A DNA stretch of 64,000 nucleotides from Epinephelus fuscoguttatus (GCF_011397635.1 NC_064763.1:21651437-21715436); one strand, 5' to 3'; positions 12,674 to 24,967 are shown, numbered from the stretch's first letter. Notes: generated from the letters alone by a model not told the origin. Program-made: numbers and translations.

Positions 12674-14298
12674 CAGTACAGGCCAAAAGTTTGGACACAC
12701 CTTCTCATTCAATGCGTTTTCTTTATTTTCATGACTATTTACATTGTAGATTCTCACCGAAGGCATCAAAACTATGAATGAACACATGCAGAGTTATGTA
12801 CTTAACAAAAAAAGGTCAAATAACTGAAAACATGTTTTATATTCTAGTTTCTTCAAAATAGCCACCCTTTGCTCTGATTACTGCTTTCCACACTCTTGGC
12901 ATTCTCTCCATGAGCTTCAAGAGGTAGTCACCTGAAATGGTTTTCCAACAGTCTTGAAGGAGTTCCCAGAGGTGTTTAGCACTTGTTGGCCCCTTTGCCT
13001 TCACTCTGCGGTCCAGCTCACCCCAAACCATCTCGATTGGGTTCAGGTCCGGTGACTGTGGAGGCCAGGTCATCTGTCGCAGCACTCCATCACTCTCCTT
13101 CTTGGTCAAATAGCCCTTACACAGCCTGGAGGTGTGTTTGGGGTCATTGTCCTGTTGAAAAATAAATGATCGTCCAACTAAACGCAAACCGGATGGGATG
13201 GCATGTCGCTGCAGGATGCTGTGGTAGCCATGCTGGTTCAGTGTGCCTTCAATTTTGAATAAATCCCCAACAGTGTCACCAGCAAAACACCCCCACACCA
13301 TCACACCTCCTCCTCCATGCTTCACAGTGGGAACCAGGCATGTGGAATCCATCCGCTCACCTTTTCTGCGTCTCACAAAGACACGGCGGTTGGAACCAAA
13401 GATCTCAAATTTGGACTCATCAGACCAAAGCACAGATTTCCACTGGTCTAATGTCCATTCCTTGTGTTTCTTGGCCCAAACAAATCTCTTCTGCTTGTTG
13501 CCTCTCCTTAGCAGTGGTTTCCTAGCAGCTATTTGACCATGAAGGCCTGATTCGCAGTCTCCTCTTAACAGTTGTTCTAGAGATGGGTCTGCTGCTAGAA
13601 CTCTGTGTGGCATTCATCTGGTCTCTGATCTGAGCTGCTGTTAACTTGCGATTTCTGAGGCTGGTGACTCGGATGAACTTATCCTCAGAAGCAGAGGTGA
13701 CTCTTGGTCTTCCTTTCCTGGTCGGTCCTCATGTGTGCCAGTTTAGTTGTAGCGCTTGATGGTTTTGCGACTCCACTTGGGGACACATTTAAAGTTTTTG
13801 CAATTTTCCGGACTGACTGACCTTCATTTCTTAAAGTAATGATGGCCACTCGTTTTTCTTTAGTTAGCTGATTGGTTCTTGCCATAATATGAATTTTAAC
13901 AGTTGTCCAATAGGGCTGTCGGCTGTGTATTAACCTGACTTCTGCACAACACAACTGATGGTCCCAACCCCATTGATAGAGCAAGAAATTCCACTAATTA
14001 ACCCTGATAAGGCACACCTGTGAAGTGGAAACCATTTCAGGTGACTACCTCTTGAAGCTCATGGAGAGAATGCCAAGAGTGTGCAAAGCAGTAATCAGAG
14101 CAAAGGGTGGCTATTTTGAAGAAACTAGAATATAAAACATGTTTTCAGTTATTTCACCTTTTTTTGTTAAGTACATAACTCCACATGTGTTCATTCATAG
14201 TTTTGATGCCTTCAGTGAGAATCTACAATGTAAATAGTCATGAAAATAAAGAAAACACATTGAATGAGAAGGTGTGTCCAAACTTTTGGCCTGTACTG
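12674..14298 (-). mobile_element. Tc1/mariner transposon with long terminal inverted repeats
   Basis: The element is bounded by CAGTACAGGCC at the left and GGCCTGTACTG at the right, flanked by TA on both sides (12672-12673 and 14299-14300), the Tc1/mariner target duplication. Total length is 1625 bp. The inverted repeats are unusually long, about 272 bp each (12674-12945 and 14027-14298), and nearly identical with only scattered differences. The transposase lies on the minus strand between and partly within them. The near-identity of the arms suggests a fairly recent copy, or gene conversion between arms. Confidence 0.92.
12837..13890 (-). pseudogene. Tc1-type DD34E transposase, frameshifted
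   Basis: The N-terminal part starts at MARTNQLTKEKR (ATG at about 13884-13886) and contains a paired-like helix-turn-helix (IITLRNEGQSVRKIAKTLNV). It then runs out of frame near 13740. The catalytic part continues at 12837-13613 with WSDESKFEIF (first Asp), QQDNDPKHTS (second Asp) and SPDLNPIEMVW (Glu), fitting the DD34E triad. The C-terminal codons (KLMERMPRVWKAV... to EETRI stop) lie inside the left terminal inverted repeat. All three acidic residues are present, but the join between DNA-binding and catalytic halves is broken, with stops around 13614-13740. Tc1 transposases are usually about 340 aa. Confidence 0.88.
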
Positions 14299-14300
14299 TA

Positions 14301-16388
14301 TATCGACGGGGGGAACAGACTTCAACACAACACCGTCAAAGAAACCTAAAACCGACTGTCTGAACAAAGAGCAGAGCTAGCATTAGCGCTGTGAAAGTTT
14401 TGATGGCAAATATGGTCGAGTGTTTCGTTTTTGGATGTGAACTGGACGCAAATGTGCAAATCATGATAGCATAGGAGTGACCCGCCCTTCCCTCCCTATG
14501 ATTGGCTATTGCTCATTGCCTTCATTTGTTGGGTTGGTTAGGTTTAGGCAAGAGAAATGGGACTGGTTAGTGTTAGGGTAAGAATGTCAGGGTTAGCCAA
14601 TCACAGACATAGTAAGGCAGGTCATTCCTTCGCAATACTAAGAAACACAAATTCGTGAACCAAGCCACCGCCTACAAGCTAACTACATAAACAAATAAAA
14701 GATGCCAACTACACCTCACATTCCGATACGTCTACTAGTCGCCATTTTTGGTGCACAACAGACTCAACAAGCTCAAACACGTACGGCTGAGTCTCTCCGA
14801 TGTCTTGATGCTTCTACTCTTTGACTGGTCAACTGACAGTGTTGGGGAAACTACATCAAAACTGTAGTTTCCCAAACTACTAGCCACTTCACAATGAAGG
14901 AAGTTTAACTATATCCAAACTACATCATGAGAAATGTTCACACACCGAGTCTGGAGTCTCTTGTTACATGGAGCTACGACTGAACTGACAATGAGTAAAG
15001 TGTAGGTGTGTTTGATTTAGGGACCAGGGCAGGCCAATCTTCCCCCCGGCAGTTCGGAGGAATCAAGAAAATGCTGAACTTCTTAGGAAATTCATAGTAT
15101 TTGATCACAGACATCTTGTTGCAAACCAGAGGGGATTTTAGTCCAATACCAGATGGTTGTTATTAAATGGCAACTGTGGCCAATGAGCTGAAAAACATTT
15201 AGCATGACTTGTGCTTTTTCTCCACCGAAATTAGCGTGTGTATGCAGGGTTTTTTTCAATGTAGGAAAACCCATTAAAAACTGGTGATAGACTGTTTTCC
15301 CATTGCATGTAAAGCTGTGTACATGGCTATGCAGTAGATGAGCATGCCTTTCTGGGTTTTTTGTTTTGTTGTGATTTGTTGTTTTCTGGTGTGTCATGTT
15401 CCACATCACAGACGGGCCAGAAAACTGATTAGTAAACAGCAGAAAGCAGCATGGAGGACAGTGAAAATGTTACGGTGGTTACTTCTTTTTAATACCTCGT
15501 ACTTATTAAATCTGTCTTTCAAACTCGGTGCTGAATTTATTTTTTTTTTAAATATATTTCTGGGGGGGGAATGACATGCCGCAGGGGGCTGTGGGGGCTG
15601 TGGGATGGAGTTGTGCTGGCAGCGGCTGTAGCAACGACATAGCCTTTGTACATGGAGCGCCTGCTTTACCAAGAGAGCTAGTGGGCGCCCCAGGTGCTGA
15701 GTAGTTTGAGCACTGCTTGGACGGAGACAGACAATTAAGTTGGCCATTATTCCTACAGTGTTCAGAGATAAGGCCACTGTATCAATATGTTTAATATATT
15801 TAAAGAAAACACGTCATATATATATATATGTAACTTCCTAAAACTAAAAGCTGTGCGCTACAGTTTTTAGCAGACATCACTGAGACTCTTACCTGCTTAA
15901 TGTGTTGGTGAATATTTTCAGCTGCAGATTAATACACATTTATTGTCCCAAAAATAGTTGAATATTTCCAGCAGGAGGACGAGTTATGTGTGTTTCACTC
16001 AAAATAATACACAGTGCCCGTGTTAATCGTAATGAACAAATTGCATTTCTAAATTAGTTTTTATTTTTCCAATCATGAACGCACTATTTTGTACAAAAGT
16101 GCTGGAGTGTGCAGGTAGATTGTTCTTTGCCAACTTTGCCAAGCGAAGAGGCCACTGAGCATACTGAATACTAAACACACATCTTCATCCTCAATTTGGG
16201 AAGTTCGGCCACACATGAGCAGCGTGTATCTGTTTGTACTATCTATGCAAGTGAGGAAACAATGCATGAAAATAACTGTGAGGTAACGCATGAGGAGGAA
16301 CTAAATTAATAATGAAGATACCACAACACAGATTTCTTCTTTCAACGCGCATTATCACCGCCCCCTCTCCCAGCCACAGACATACACA

Positions 16389-16419
<31 letters not shown>

Positions 16420-17340
16420 TACAACTCCAACTCCCCTTGCATCCCGCATATGAGGCCTCTCTGTGGTAATTATTATGCTTTGCTGTTTGTGCACAAGGGC
16501 AGGAATGCATTTCACGTGTCCTTCAGCAGCTTGTGCCAGTTTTGGCACATATGTGGCCCATGCATGTATTACTGCTGTGAGACTTGAATAATAGCTGCAG
16601 GCGCTCTGATAGCCGCTGCACAAATACCCATCAGCTAAGAGCGAATTAATGACTGTAAATAAGAGCAGTGCAGAGTTCACAATAGAGTTGATTGTATTTC
16701 CTCTGAAACGAGGGTCCTGTGTGCTGCATGTCGGCCTTGTGCGTGCCTGTAAATGCACTCATGCATTACAGGGGCTTGACCCAGATCACAGATAGATGTA
16801 ATAATGCATGACAGGTTGTCCTTTTGAAAGCCCTCTGTCCTAAAAGGCAGACTGGCCATTCACAGCCTCCACGTCTGATACCCTCATGAATACGAACAGT
16901 CTGCTACAAATGCCTGAGATTCACAGTGTGTTTATCCAAATCAATAAAACACGTCCACACTACATGAGATTATCACACATATTAAGTAACATTTCCCTGC
17001 AGCTATGTGATGCTTTCCATGAGTGAAATATTTAAGACCTAAGACTTAAGACACCGTGTTTTTATGGCTGCGCTGTTGCATCAATTCAATATTTGGTATC
17101 GCTGGAAACTTAAGGATGCCTACTATAATTTAAAGTAAACTTATATACATTTGAACTAAGCTAATCTGCTCACCATGAGTTTTTACAGCAGAGTTCAAGA
17201 GGTCATGTGTGAAAATGTCTTCAATGAGCAGCACATTAATAAGTGAGATTTGTAAGGGTGGGGATCTCCAGAGGCCACACAATATTGTCACGATACTTAA
17301 AGCATGATACAATATCATTGGTATTTTAAACATATTGCGA
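14301..17340. other. Intergenic with simple repeats, no gene recognised
   Basis: A short inverted pair around 14475-14635 (gtgacccgccctt / aaggcaggtcatt) resembles a small fish MITE. Sequence at 14841-14890 (GTTGGGGAAACTACATC) looks like another short repeat. The longer open frames at 15406-15777 and 16342-16758 (minus) have no domain; the second is largely made by the CA repeat. Confidence 0.4.
16381..16419. repeat. (CA)n microsatellite
   Basis: CA dinucleotide run with two TA interruptions. Confidence 0.95.
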
Positions 17341-17345
17341 TATCT
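17240..17345. repeat. Dispersed repeat with GATACAATAT/GCGATAT motifs, copy 1
   Basis: GTGGGGATC, then CACGATAC...GATACAATAT and ATTGCGATAT. The same order recurs at 23115-23215, so this is an interspersed repeat. The family was not identified. Confidence 0.5.
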
Positions 17346-17349
17346 TGAG

Positions 17350-17820
17350 TAGGGCTGCCCTCCAGTAGTCGACCAAATGTTAGAAAGGTCATTAGTCAGC
17401 AAGATTTCACTGGACGCTTAGTCACGGGAAAAACAAACAAACAAAAAAAACACGTGAAACTCTATTAGGAGCCGCACCTTGTCAAAATAATTATGTATGA
17501 CTGGACCATGTGGGAATTTAATTTGAAAGGACAGATACAGGAAGTGGCCACACTTAGCAATTAATTTCCAGAGCTGCTACCTGCGGTTATTCCACAGGCT
17601 AGTTAATAACATGTCGGGCAGGAAATCCAAAGTGTGGGATCATTTTGAGAAGGTGAAGGACGAACCCAAGGTGATATGTAAACTCATCTTCATTGGTCGA
17701 CTACAAACATGACGTATCATCTGAAACATGGAAGTAGCTACATGCCCATTAGCCCACAGCGTCATTAACAGGCGGCTCGCTCAGTGTGTGACGTGCACTT
17801 GTAGATAAAATATAGGCCTA
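17350..17820 (+). mobile_element. hAT transposon remnant
   Basis: The left edge near 17352 reads AGGGCTGCCCTCCAGTAGTC, typical of a fish hAT terminus. About 260 bp inside is a BED-finger coding start. No dimerisation domain or right terminus was found downstream, so only the 5' portion remains. Confidence 0.6.
17611..17768 (+). pseudogene. BED zinc-finger N-terminus of a hAT transposase, broken
   Basis: The frame from ATG 17611 reads MSGRKSKVWDHFEKVKDE and stops at 17710-17712. WDHF is the conserved start of a BED finger. The first zinc ligand pair should be CxxC, but only CKLI is present. A second frame (17706-17768) supplies the rest of the finger, MTYHLKHGSS, with the two histidines, and ends at TAA. 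One frame change and loss of the second cysteine make it non-functional. ZBED/Charlie-like hAT transposases start this way. Confidence 0.7.
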
Positions 17821-18655
17821 TATTAATGAAGGTTCATTAGTACGGTTTTGTATTTCTCTGTAATGTAGCACAGTGTTAACAGTGTTACTGACACTATTCT
17901 TTCTCACACCTTGATTCTGGACATGTAAACAAAAAGTCCACCCCAGATCTTACTCCAGTTACAAGATGATCTAGAACTACTCAGATACCAGGATATCAGC
18001 TTAAGCACAGTTTCCTTTGCATCTGTGAGCGTATCCAGATTATATTTATTCATTATACATGGGGACGTGTGAGCATGACATTAAAGATGCATACGAACAG
18101 CTTATCCCAAAGACTTTAAAGGCGCTCCTCGCCAAACAAACAAAGACACTGTATTATTCAAACAACCGCATGTCGTGAAACTGAGTTATTCAGAGTTAAT
18201 GAGGCTGAATTTATCCACTGAGTGGTGTCATCTGAAGGGCACATACATAGGAAGGGAAGTGACTGTTCATTCTGGCATTTTGGCCATCCTCATCTTGGTT
18301 TTTTGGAGTCAGAAGTGACCATATTTGGACAAGAGGGTGGAGCTGTGGAAGAGCGAGGGGTGGATCTGACCGGAGACCGCGGTCACCACCATGGTAGCAA
18401 CTTGTCAATCACAGAGGAGCCATTCCCCAAAGCATACCTTGCTTTCTCATCTATTTTACTCTAAATGGAACCACAAGTAAACTGAAAATCATGTTGTACT
18501 GACAAAGACTTGAAACTAGGGATTGAGACAATAAACTCATTAGGAAAATGTTTACTGAGGTAATAAATCAAGTAGGAAGTAGGGTAATTTTCTCGCCCCT
18601 TGATGGCCATTATAAAGAATGCAGGTTTAAGGCACTTCTGCATTGGTTTCAGTTT
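17821..18655. other. Intergenic, no gene recognised
   Basis: Unique-looking sequence with overlapping short open frames on both strands at 18211-18464 and no domain or splice support. Confidence 0.4.
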
Positions 18656-18967
18656 TCAGACCAGCCAACATTTGTATGTGGGCCCATGTGGGTCATAAAT
18701 GGACGTGAAAATGGGCCCTATGTGGGATTGTCCACAGGTTCCACATTGGCCCCATGCCAGTTGCACACATGAGTGGGTTCACCCAATTTTGGGCCCATAC
18801 CAACTTGGTACCCAGGTAGCCCTAGCATAACCTATGTGGGGCCCACTTGATTAAACCCAACCATGTGGGCAACTGGAATGGGGCCATTATGGAACCCATG
18901 GACAATCCCATATAGGGTCCATTTTGTTCGCCAACATGGGCCCCACATACAAATGTTGGCTGGGTAC
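18656..18967. mobile_element. Palindromic (fold-back) MITE-like element
   Basis: The left arm (about 18661-18775) begins CCAGCCAACATTTGTATGTG. The right arm (about 18850-18965) is its imperfect reverse complement, ending ACATACAAATGTTGGCTGG. Shared inner blocks include ATGGGATTGTCCA and CCAGTTGC. The arms are over 100 bp with roughly 80% match by eye, around a short centre. There is no coding capacity. Confidence 0.7.
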
Positions 18968-19352
18968 TTGTTGGTAACCCAAAAGTCTGCCTGCTTTGAT
19001 AATCCTTAGTTACAGGACTGTCACTTCTATCTCTTTTATCTATATCTTCTTCGATATCCAACATGTGAATGAAACCATTCAGTTGTGTAAAATACCACCA
19101 GATGCCACAGGCGTGTATTGTAGCCATACTTTCAAACAAATAATACAGATTTTTCCTGGATCTGGGTACAAAAAGGACTGAATGCAGGTATGGTTGACCA
19201 GATAAGTTTCTATACTACTTGTTACTGGGTTACCCTAAAACTTCAATTAAACGCCCAGTCCTTTTTACTAGCCCTGAGTGGCCACACATTTTGACAAATA
19301 GATGCCTGTCTCAATTAGACGCCTGGTCTGGTTGCTAGGCAACCAAGTTGTT

Positions 19353-19400
<48 letters not shown>

Positions 19401-19923
19401 TATATAAGTTCTTCGGATGTATAAAACCGGGTTGTTGGCTACCTCAGATCACGTGTCCATACAAGGTCCATCTACCATTTCGTCCGTGAGGATCGTCAGA
19501 TCAAACAGGTTTTCCATTAAAATGAATACAAATTGTGAGCATTGTTTTAACAGGATGAAGTGGTGTTGTGTCTGTGTGCTAAGTGCCAAAACTTTCTCTG
19601 ATGCATCGTTTTTCACAGCGAGCGCAAATGAGTGATCCATAAATGATATACTATCTGAAGCCTAATTTGTATACAAGTAATATTCTTACTGGTATAAATA
19701 AACAATCAGATTGTATTTCTCATCTTTGCTGAGCAACACTTTTGTGTGAGAGAAATTAAAGGCCTGTCCCAAATATAGGCCTGGTGATTTCAGTGATATA
19801 AGCAAATAATAGCCCAGGCTATTAATTGAAGTTTTACAGTATTTCCATTGATACCTTAAAGGTAGCAAGTACGACACTCAGCCCTAATTGCAATACTAAA
19901 GTGTATCTATATTTTTCTTACAC
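18968..19923. other. Intergenic, no gene recognised
   Basis: Holds the (TA)n tract and short overlapping open frames at 19417-19640 on both strands. No domain recognised. Confidence 0.4.
19352..19407. repeat. (TA)n microsatellite
   Basis: TA-rich tract with single CA interruptions. Confidence 0.9.
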
Positions 19924-20235
19924 AGGACGTACTTTGAGGTCCTCAGGCAGAGGTCTTTTGGGGGACAGGGCTTTTGCTGTCAGGCACCAAGGCTCCGGAA
20001 GAGTCTGCCGAGTCAGTGATCTCTTTTAAGTCCCTCCTTAAAACAGACTTCTATCTGAGAGCCTTTCCTGATTTTACTTGAGTTTTAAGTTTATCTAAAA
20101 TGTCTTTTATTTCCCGTTTCTATACACTTAAGTGTTTTTTTAAGTTGTTGTTTTCATGTCTTGTCTGTTTTAATTGACATGTAAAGCACTTTGTAACTCT
20201 GTTTTGAAAAGCCCTTTATAAAGATTATAAGAATG
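19924..20235 (+). mobile_element. CR1/L2/Rex-type LINE 3' end
   Basis: The plus strand encodes remnants of the LINE C-terminal domain: a GDRAFAV motif, then FKSLLKTDFYLRAF across a frame change. A 3' UTR follows with GTAAAGCACTTTGTAACTC and ends near AAGCCCTTTATAAAGATTAT. This is the usual 5'-truncated copy of a CR1-group LINE. Confidence 0.7.
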
Positions 20236-20239
20236 CTGA

Positions 20240-22350
20240 AGCTCACCATGCTGCAACTTAGGAAAACACATGGAAATGAGGACAAAAGAAATTTGACAAC
20301 ACAGACTTTTAGGAAAACATACTGTAAAGTAATAAACCAGACATGAAACACGTTGTCAAGGAAGAAAACAAAGTTCTGCAGTGTGTTCAGGTTTCATGGC
20401 TGCAGGATAAAGTGTCCATGAGCTTTTGTGTCTGATCAACGCAATACATAAAACATTATGAGGAATCGATAAGATGAAGGCTACAGTATGCAGTATTATT
20501 TCGCTTTTCATGTAAACACACTCACTGAATTTATTCATGACAGTGTCTAATGTTCCAGCTGAATCCATGCGCTGGTTAGTATTCATCTCTCTCCATAATC
20601 TAGTCTGTTAACGTTTCTCGCTGTCTCCTCAAGCGTTTAACCTTGTCAGAGATAGGCTGGGATCCATTAAGATTTCCTGAAAGGGTTGAGCATTACGGGC
20701 TCATTTAGAATGACTTCCATTTTTAATAAACTCCTCACAGCCCTGCAGATCAGATACCGAGGAGGTGCACTTAACAATGCCGGAGAGAGAGATATGCCTC
20801 ATAATTTATATTACACAAAAGCTTAGGAAATCATACCAGTGTACCCTCCATGATTTTTCTCCCCCTCTCATTTTGTTCCGCTCCTTCCTCCTCTTTGTGA
20901 GTGCTCTTTTGACGCCACATGCTCTCAGTTTGACATATTCAACATGTGTAAAAGCTGCCTCGTCATCTTTTCAGGTTTGCCCCGCTGAAGCTCTGCTGTG
21001 ATTTTTTTTTATATGCTGCAATAATGTTTACCTTGTTTTAACAGACTTGGATTATTTGTTTGCAGACGGCATCACCGCTGCCAACTGAATCTATAACAGT
21101 CAGAGCAGGCTTGTTAAAGTGTTTGTTACTGTCTTGTGGATATTACCACCGGTGATTTTACATTTTTTACAGCACACTTTACACTGGTGTTTGTGTCAGT
21201 GCACAATCACAGGTAAAAATGGACGTGCGAGGAAAGGTAATGATCATATCTCTGCTGAAGCTGCAATGATGGGATGAGGATGAAGCGGACAGGGTTAACA
21301 GACAGTGAGAGGGGGTGATGGGTGCCAGAGGGTAGGGTGAGGTTAATGGAACCGGTGGAGTAAAAAGTGCAGGGAAGGCTGTTTAAATGGTATGTGAATT
21401 GAAAATGCCTTTTAGCTGCTGAATCAATACACAGTTTCTCTGTTCTGAGAACCTGTCGGTTAGCGAAGAGGTTGAAGAGAAACTCAAAGTAAAGACCTTT
21501 CTACCTACTACATGCCTACACTCATAACAGAAATTGTGTCGACATATTTATAAGGCAAGTTCACTCTTTTTTTATTCCTCAGCTCCGTTGCTATCCTCCC
21601 AGTCAATATAGCAAAGAATATGCAGCTGGAGAAATATATACGTACTTATCCTCTCCGTATCTCTTGGGTTGACCTGCATGATTAAGTGAACGCAGCTCCA
21701 CGCGCACTGCATGAGTCAGTTTTCTGACATCTATTCACAGATGTTAGCTACTGCAAAATTAAAGTTGCTTGTGTAAATGCCACTGAGTCAGAGGAGGACA
21801 AAGCTAAGAGGGAGGAAGTAGACGTACACGACAAAGGATCATTCTTACTCGTCCTCCAACACGAGGTTCATAAAGCGCTCCCATAATAACGCACACACCC
21901 ACATTCCACACAGAAAGGAAAGATGATTCACTCATTAACTGAAAAGTATGAATTTACATACTGCCATTAATTTACAAACTGTCACAGCCAGGTGAAAACC
22001 TCTCAACTGGTTGTTTTTAATTTCTAACCTCAATTAAAGGACGGTGTAAGCTATGAAAATGTGTTGGCCCTCAGGTTAATGAAGCCTCTTCAACGCAATG
22101 ACATATACTCAAACAAAAAATGCACGGTCATCCAGTTCCTGACATTTTGGAGATCAACTGACAACAGTAATTTAGCCTGCATTGTGACACGTGCTTGTGC
22201 TTTTTTTGCTCAGGCATTTTAGCAACAACTTGTCAGAAAACATTTAAAGGTCCCGTCCTGAGCAGAGAATGAAATCACACTCCCTCGGTGTGTGTTGTAA
22301 TCCAAGGTTTTAGTTTTTGTTGTGCTAGCTGGGCGGTCCAAGCGTGTATG
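20240..22350. other. Intergenic, no gene recognised
   Basis: Short open frames at 20356-20586 and 20765-21001 show no domain. The stretch looks largely unique and contains no recognisable repeat end. Confidence 0.45.
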
Positions 22351-22351
22351 T

Positions 22352-22915
22352 TAAGGCCCAGACACACCAAACCTACATCACATCTTGGCCAAAAACTTGC
22401 ACTTGAACACACCACAAAGACTACAGCCAACTAGCACATCGATAACTCTCTCCATAGCAGCAGGCAGCAGTAGTCTGTAATTGTGATTCAAAAAGGGAAA
22501 CCAGAAGACCGATAGGACGACCTCAAGATGCTAGTTAGCCAGTTAGCACATCAATAACACAACCCAGTGTTGAAAGATCAAAAGGACATGTACCGTGAGA
22601 TAGAGAACAATGACTAAATTACAAACTGTTTGTGCTAAAGAAATGGCAAAAAATATACATAGCTAATATTACATGTTTCTTTCTATCCTCTTGACTTTAG
22701 TCGTTTGTCTGGTTTCGTCACTTCCGTTTCTCTGCTTATGCACTGAGCTGAACTGCCAATCAGTCATTTCTTTCACCAATGGGCCACCAATGCTGAACAG
22801 GCTGAAAAGTAGCCAACAAGGGCCGGGACATACCGCAAAAACTATGGCAACAGATGTTCACTGACAGCCCGACATTGGTCAAGGGCCAACCGTTGGTTTG
22901 GTGCATCAGTCCTCC
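22352..22915. mobile_element. Putative MITE with degenerate inverted ends
   Basis: The left end AAGGCCCAGACACACCAAAC and the right end GGTTTGGTGCATCAGTCC are imperfect inverted repeats. The interior (GCCAACAAGGGCCGGGACA, CCAACCGTTGG) has the look of a common fish non-autonomous DNA element. No transposase. Boundaries are approximate. Confidence 0.45.
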
Positions 22916-23114
22916 TGACCCATGGTGTGAGGACGTGATCGTTGTGGGAGCATAGCACCCACCCTCCAGATCCACACCAAGTTAACACCTTTAGCTCTGT
23001 CTGCACTCCTGCTGATGTTCACACTGTAGGCAGTGCTAGCCACCACCATTTCAGCTCAGCCACCTCCATGTTTGCTTCAGATGAGAGCCGTGTGCAGACT
23101 CTGAATGTCATATA

Positions 23115-23215
23115 TGGTCGGGGTGGGGATCACCAGATGCTCACCGATATGATATTATCATGATACAATATTATTGCAATATTAAATGTATTGCGATATA
23201 CTAAGTATTGTGACT
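23115..23215. repeat. Dispersed repeat with GATACAATAT/GCGATAT motifs, copy 2
   Basis: Same motif order as 17240-17345: GTGGGGATCACCAG, GATACAATATTATTG, ATTGCGATAT. Confidence 0.5.
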
Positions 23216-23545
23216 ATTCATTCATTTTCTGTAACTGCTTATGCTGTTAGGGGTCGCGGGGGGGCTGGAGCCTATCCCAGCTGACATTGGGCGAGAGGAG
23301 GGGTACACTCTGGGCAGGTCGCCAGACTATCACAGGGCTGACACATAGAGACAGACAACCATTCACACTCACATTCACACCTACGGACAATTTAGAGTCA
23401 CCAATTAACCTGCATGTCTCTGGACTGTGGGAGGAAGCCGGAGTACCCGGAGAAAACCCACGCTGACACAGAGAGAACATACAAACTCCAGGAACCCTCT
23501 TGCTGTTAGGCGACAGTGCTAACCACTGCACCACTGTATCACCAT
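23216..23545 (-). mobile_element. RTE/Expander-like LINE 3' end
   Basis: Starts with an ATTC tail (TTCATTCATTTTCTGTAAC) followed by GGGGTCGCGGGGGGGCTGGA and the blocks GCCAGACTATCACAGGGCTG, CAATTTAGAGTCACCAATTA and GGAGAAAACCCACGCTGACA. This is a very widespread fish repeat. The tail position puts the LINE 3' end at the left, so the copy is on the minus strand. Two relatives occur at 48563 and 52300. The open frame across it is not a gene. Confidence 0.65.
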
Positions 23546-24117
23546 ATTGTGATTAGCACATTTAAGGATGAGTTTGTGTTAATAGGGTTATTCCAGCAAT
23601 TTGATAACGCACATTCACAAAGTTGGGGGATGTCTGTGAGAAAGAGAGAAAAAAGAAGGTCAATGTTGGTAGCATCCAAGGGTCTAGAGGTTGTTTCAAA
23701 ATCGGGGGGAAGGGTTGATAAGAAAGGGAGAGTTTGGAAATTCTCCCCCAGAAACCTTTTGAGCATCAAACCCTTAATATCCTGCATTCTGGTGAATTTT
23801 CATGCAGTAATTTGTGCTTTTCCTGCATGAGTTAATGATGGGAACGTCGTTAATGCTGTCGACACAAAAGTCCTCAACTACTTTTATACTCTTATCCATC
23901 TTTTCTCCAGTATAACATCCTGTACAGTTTCCATCATATGACACAAGTATATTGATGCCCTTTGCGTCACGATGGAGTCCGTATACAACTCAAACACATT
24001 TGGTGACTACTGACCTCTTTGAAAGGGGAATCTCAGACCGCAACTGTGATCCACTCTGAAAACTCATCAATAAATGAATTCCTACAGCTTGATGGTGCTA
24101 CTGGCAAATGTTTCCCT

Positions 24118-24121
<4 letters not shown>

Positions 24122-24184
<63 letters not shown>
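24122..24184. repeat. (GT)n microsatellite
   Basis: About 31 uninterrupted GT units, the longest perfect dinucleotide run in the window; likely length-polymorphic. Confidence 0.97.
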
Positions 24185-24187
<3 letters not shown>

Positions 24188-24948
24188 CTGCTGACTGAAA
24201 GAAGTGCACTCAGTTCTTGGGTCACTTCCAAGCCATACGGACTGTAATTGATGATTTTGAGCAAGTGTTCCATCCAGATCCGTCTTTGTCATGCTCGATA
24301 TATTACATTTATTCTGTGCAAATCATCTACCCGGGGATTGATTTGATTAATGACTCAATGACACATTATATTCATGTTATCCATCGCTTCCCCATTGCTC
24401 ACTGTGGCGCTGGCGCTGGCGGTGCCAAGCACCCTACTGACCCCCGGTGGTGTGGAATTTATGGTGCAGCGCTCAGGACCACGGACAGCGTCAGAGTTCA
24501 TGAAACTTATCAGTGAACTAATAGAGCAGCGAGGGTCCTTGACGGGCAACATGCATATATTATCACAAACCACATACTTTAATAGCCTGTTAAATATTTC
24601 ATTAAGCTCTCTCATCAGTCAGTGGGCCATTTTTAGCATAAAGTTTACACTGGACAGATACAGAGCAGAACCGCAGGACTGTTGTCATCGTTTCAATAGA
24701 GCTGCAGGGTCTCACACAACGAGGAAATGCAACACAATACAAAATATTGTTTTCCACAAGTGGGAATGGATCGCATCCCAAAGGACGTTTATTTTTTGGT
24801 ACACTGCAGAACAGCTTTTATGGCACTTTCATGGCCGTCTGCAGAACTGTTAATAAGCTTAAGATGACACTTTAATTCTACCTTCTGATTAATATTTAAT
24901 TCCTCACAAATTTAAACCTAGTTTCAATTCACCATTCCAACAGGGCGG

Positions 24949-24967
24949 CCCCCCCCCCCCCCCCCCC
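24949..24967. repeat. Poly-C homopolymer
   Basis: Nineteen consecutive C. Its length may be affected by sequencing error. Confidence 0.9.

Noticed and set aside
12983..13536. Plus-strand frames across the transposase
   Set aside because: Antisense shadows of the Tc1 transposase, which has the DD34E motifs on the minus strand.
15406..15777. 123-codon minus-strand frame
   Set aside because: Low-complexity Pro/Gln patch, no domain, overlapped by a plus-strand frame.
16342..16758. 138-codon minus-strand frame
   Set aside because: Its C-terminal part is the CA microsatellite read as Val-Cys repeats; no domain.
24082..24292. Two His-Thr repeat frames
   Set aside because: Translation of the GT microsatellite in two frames.
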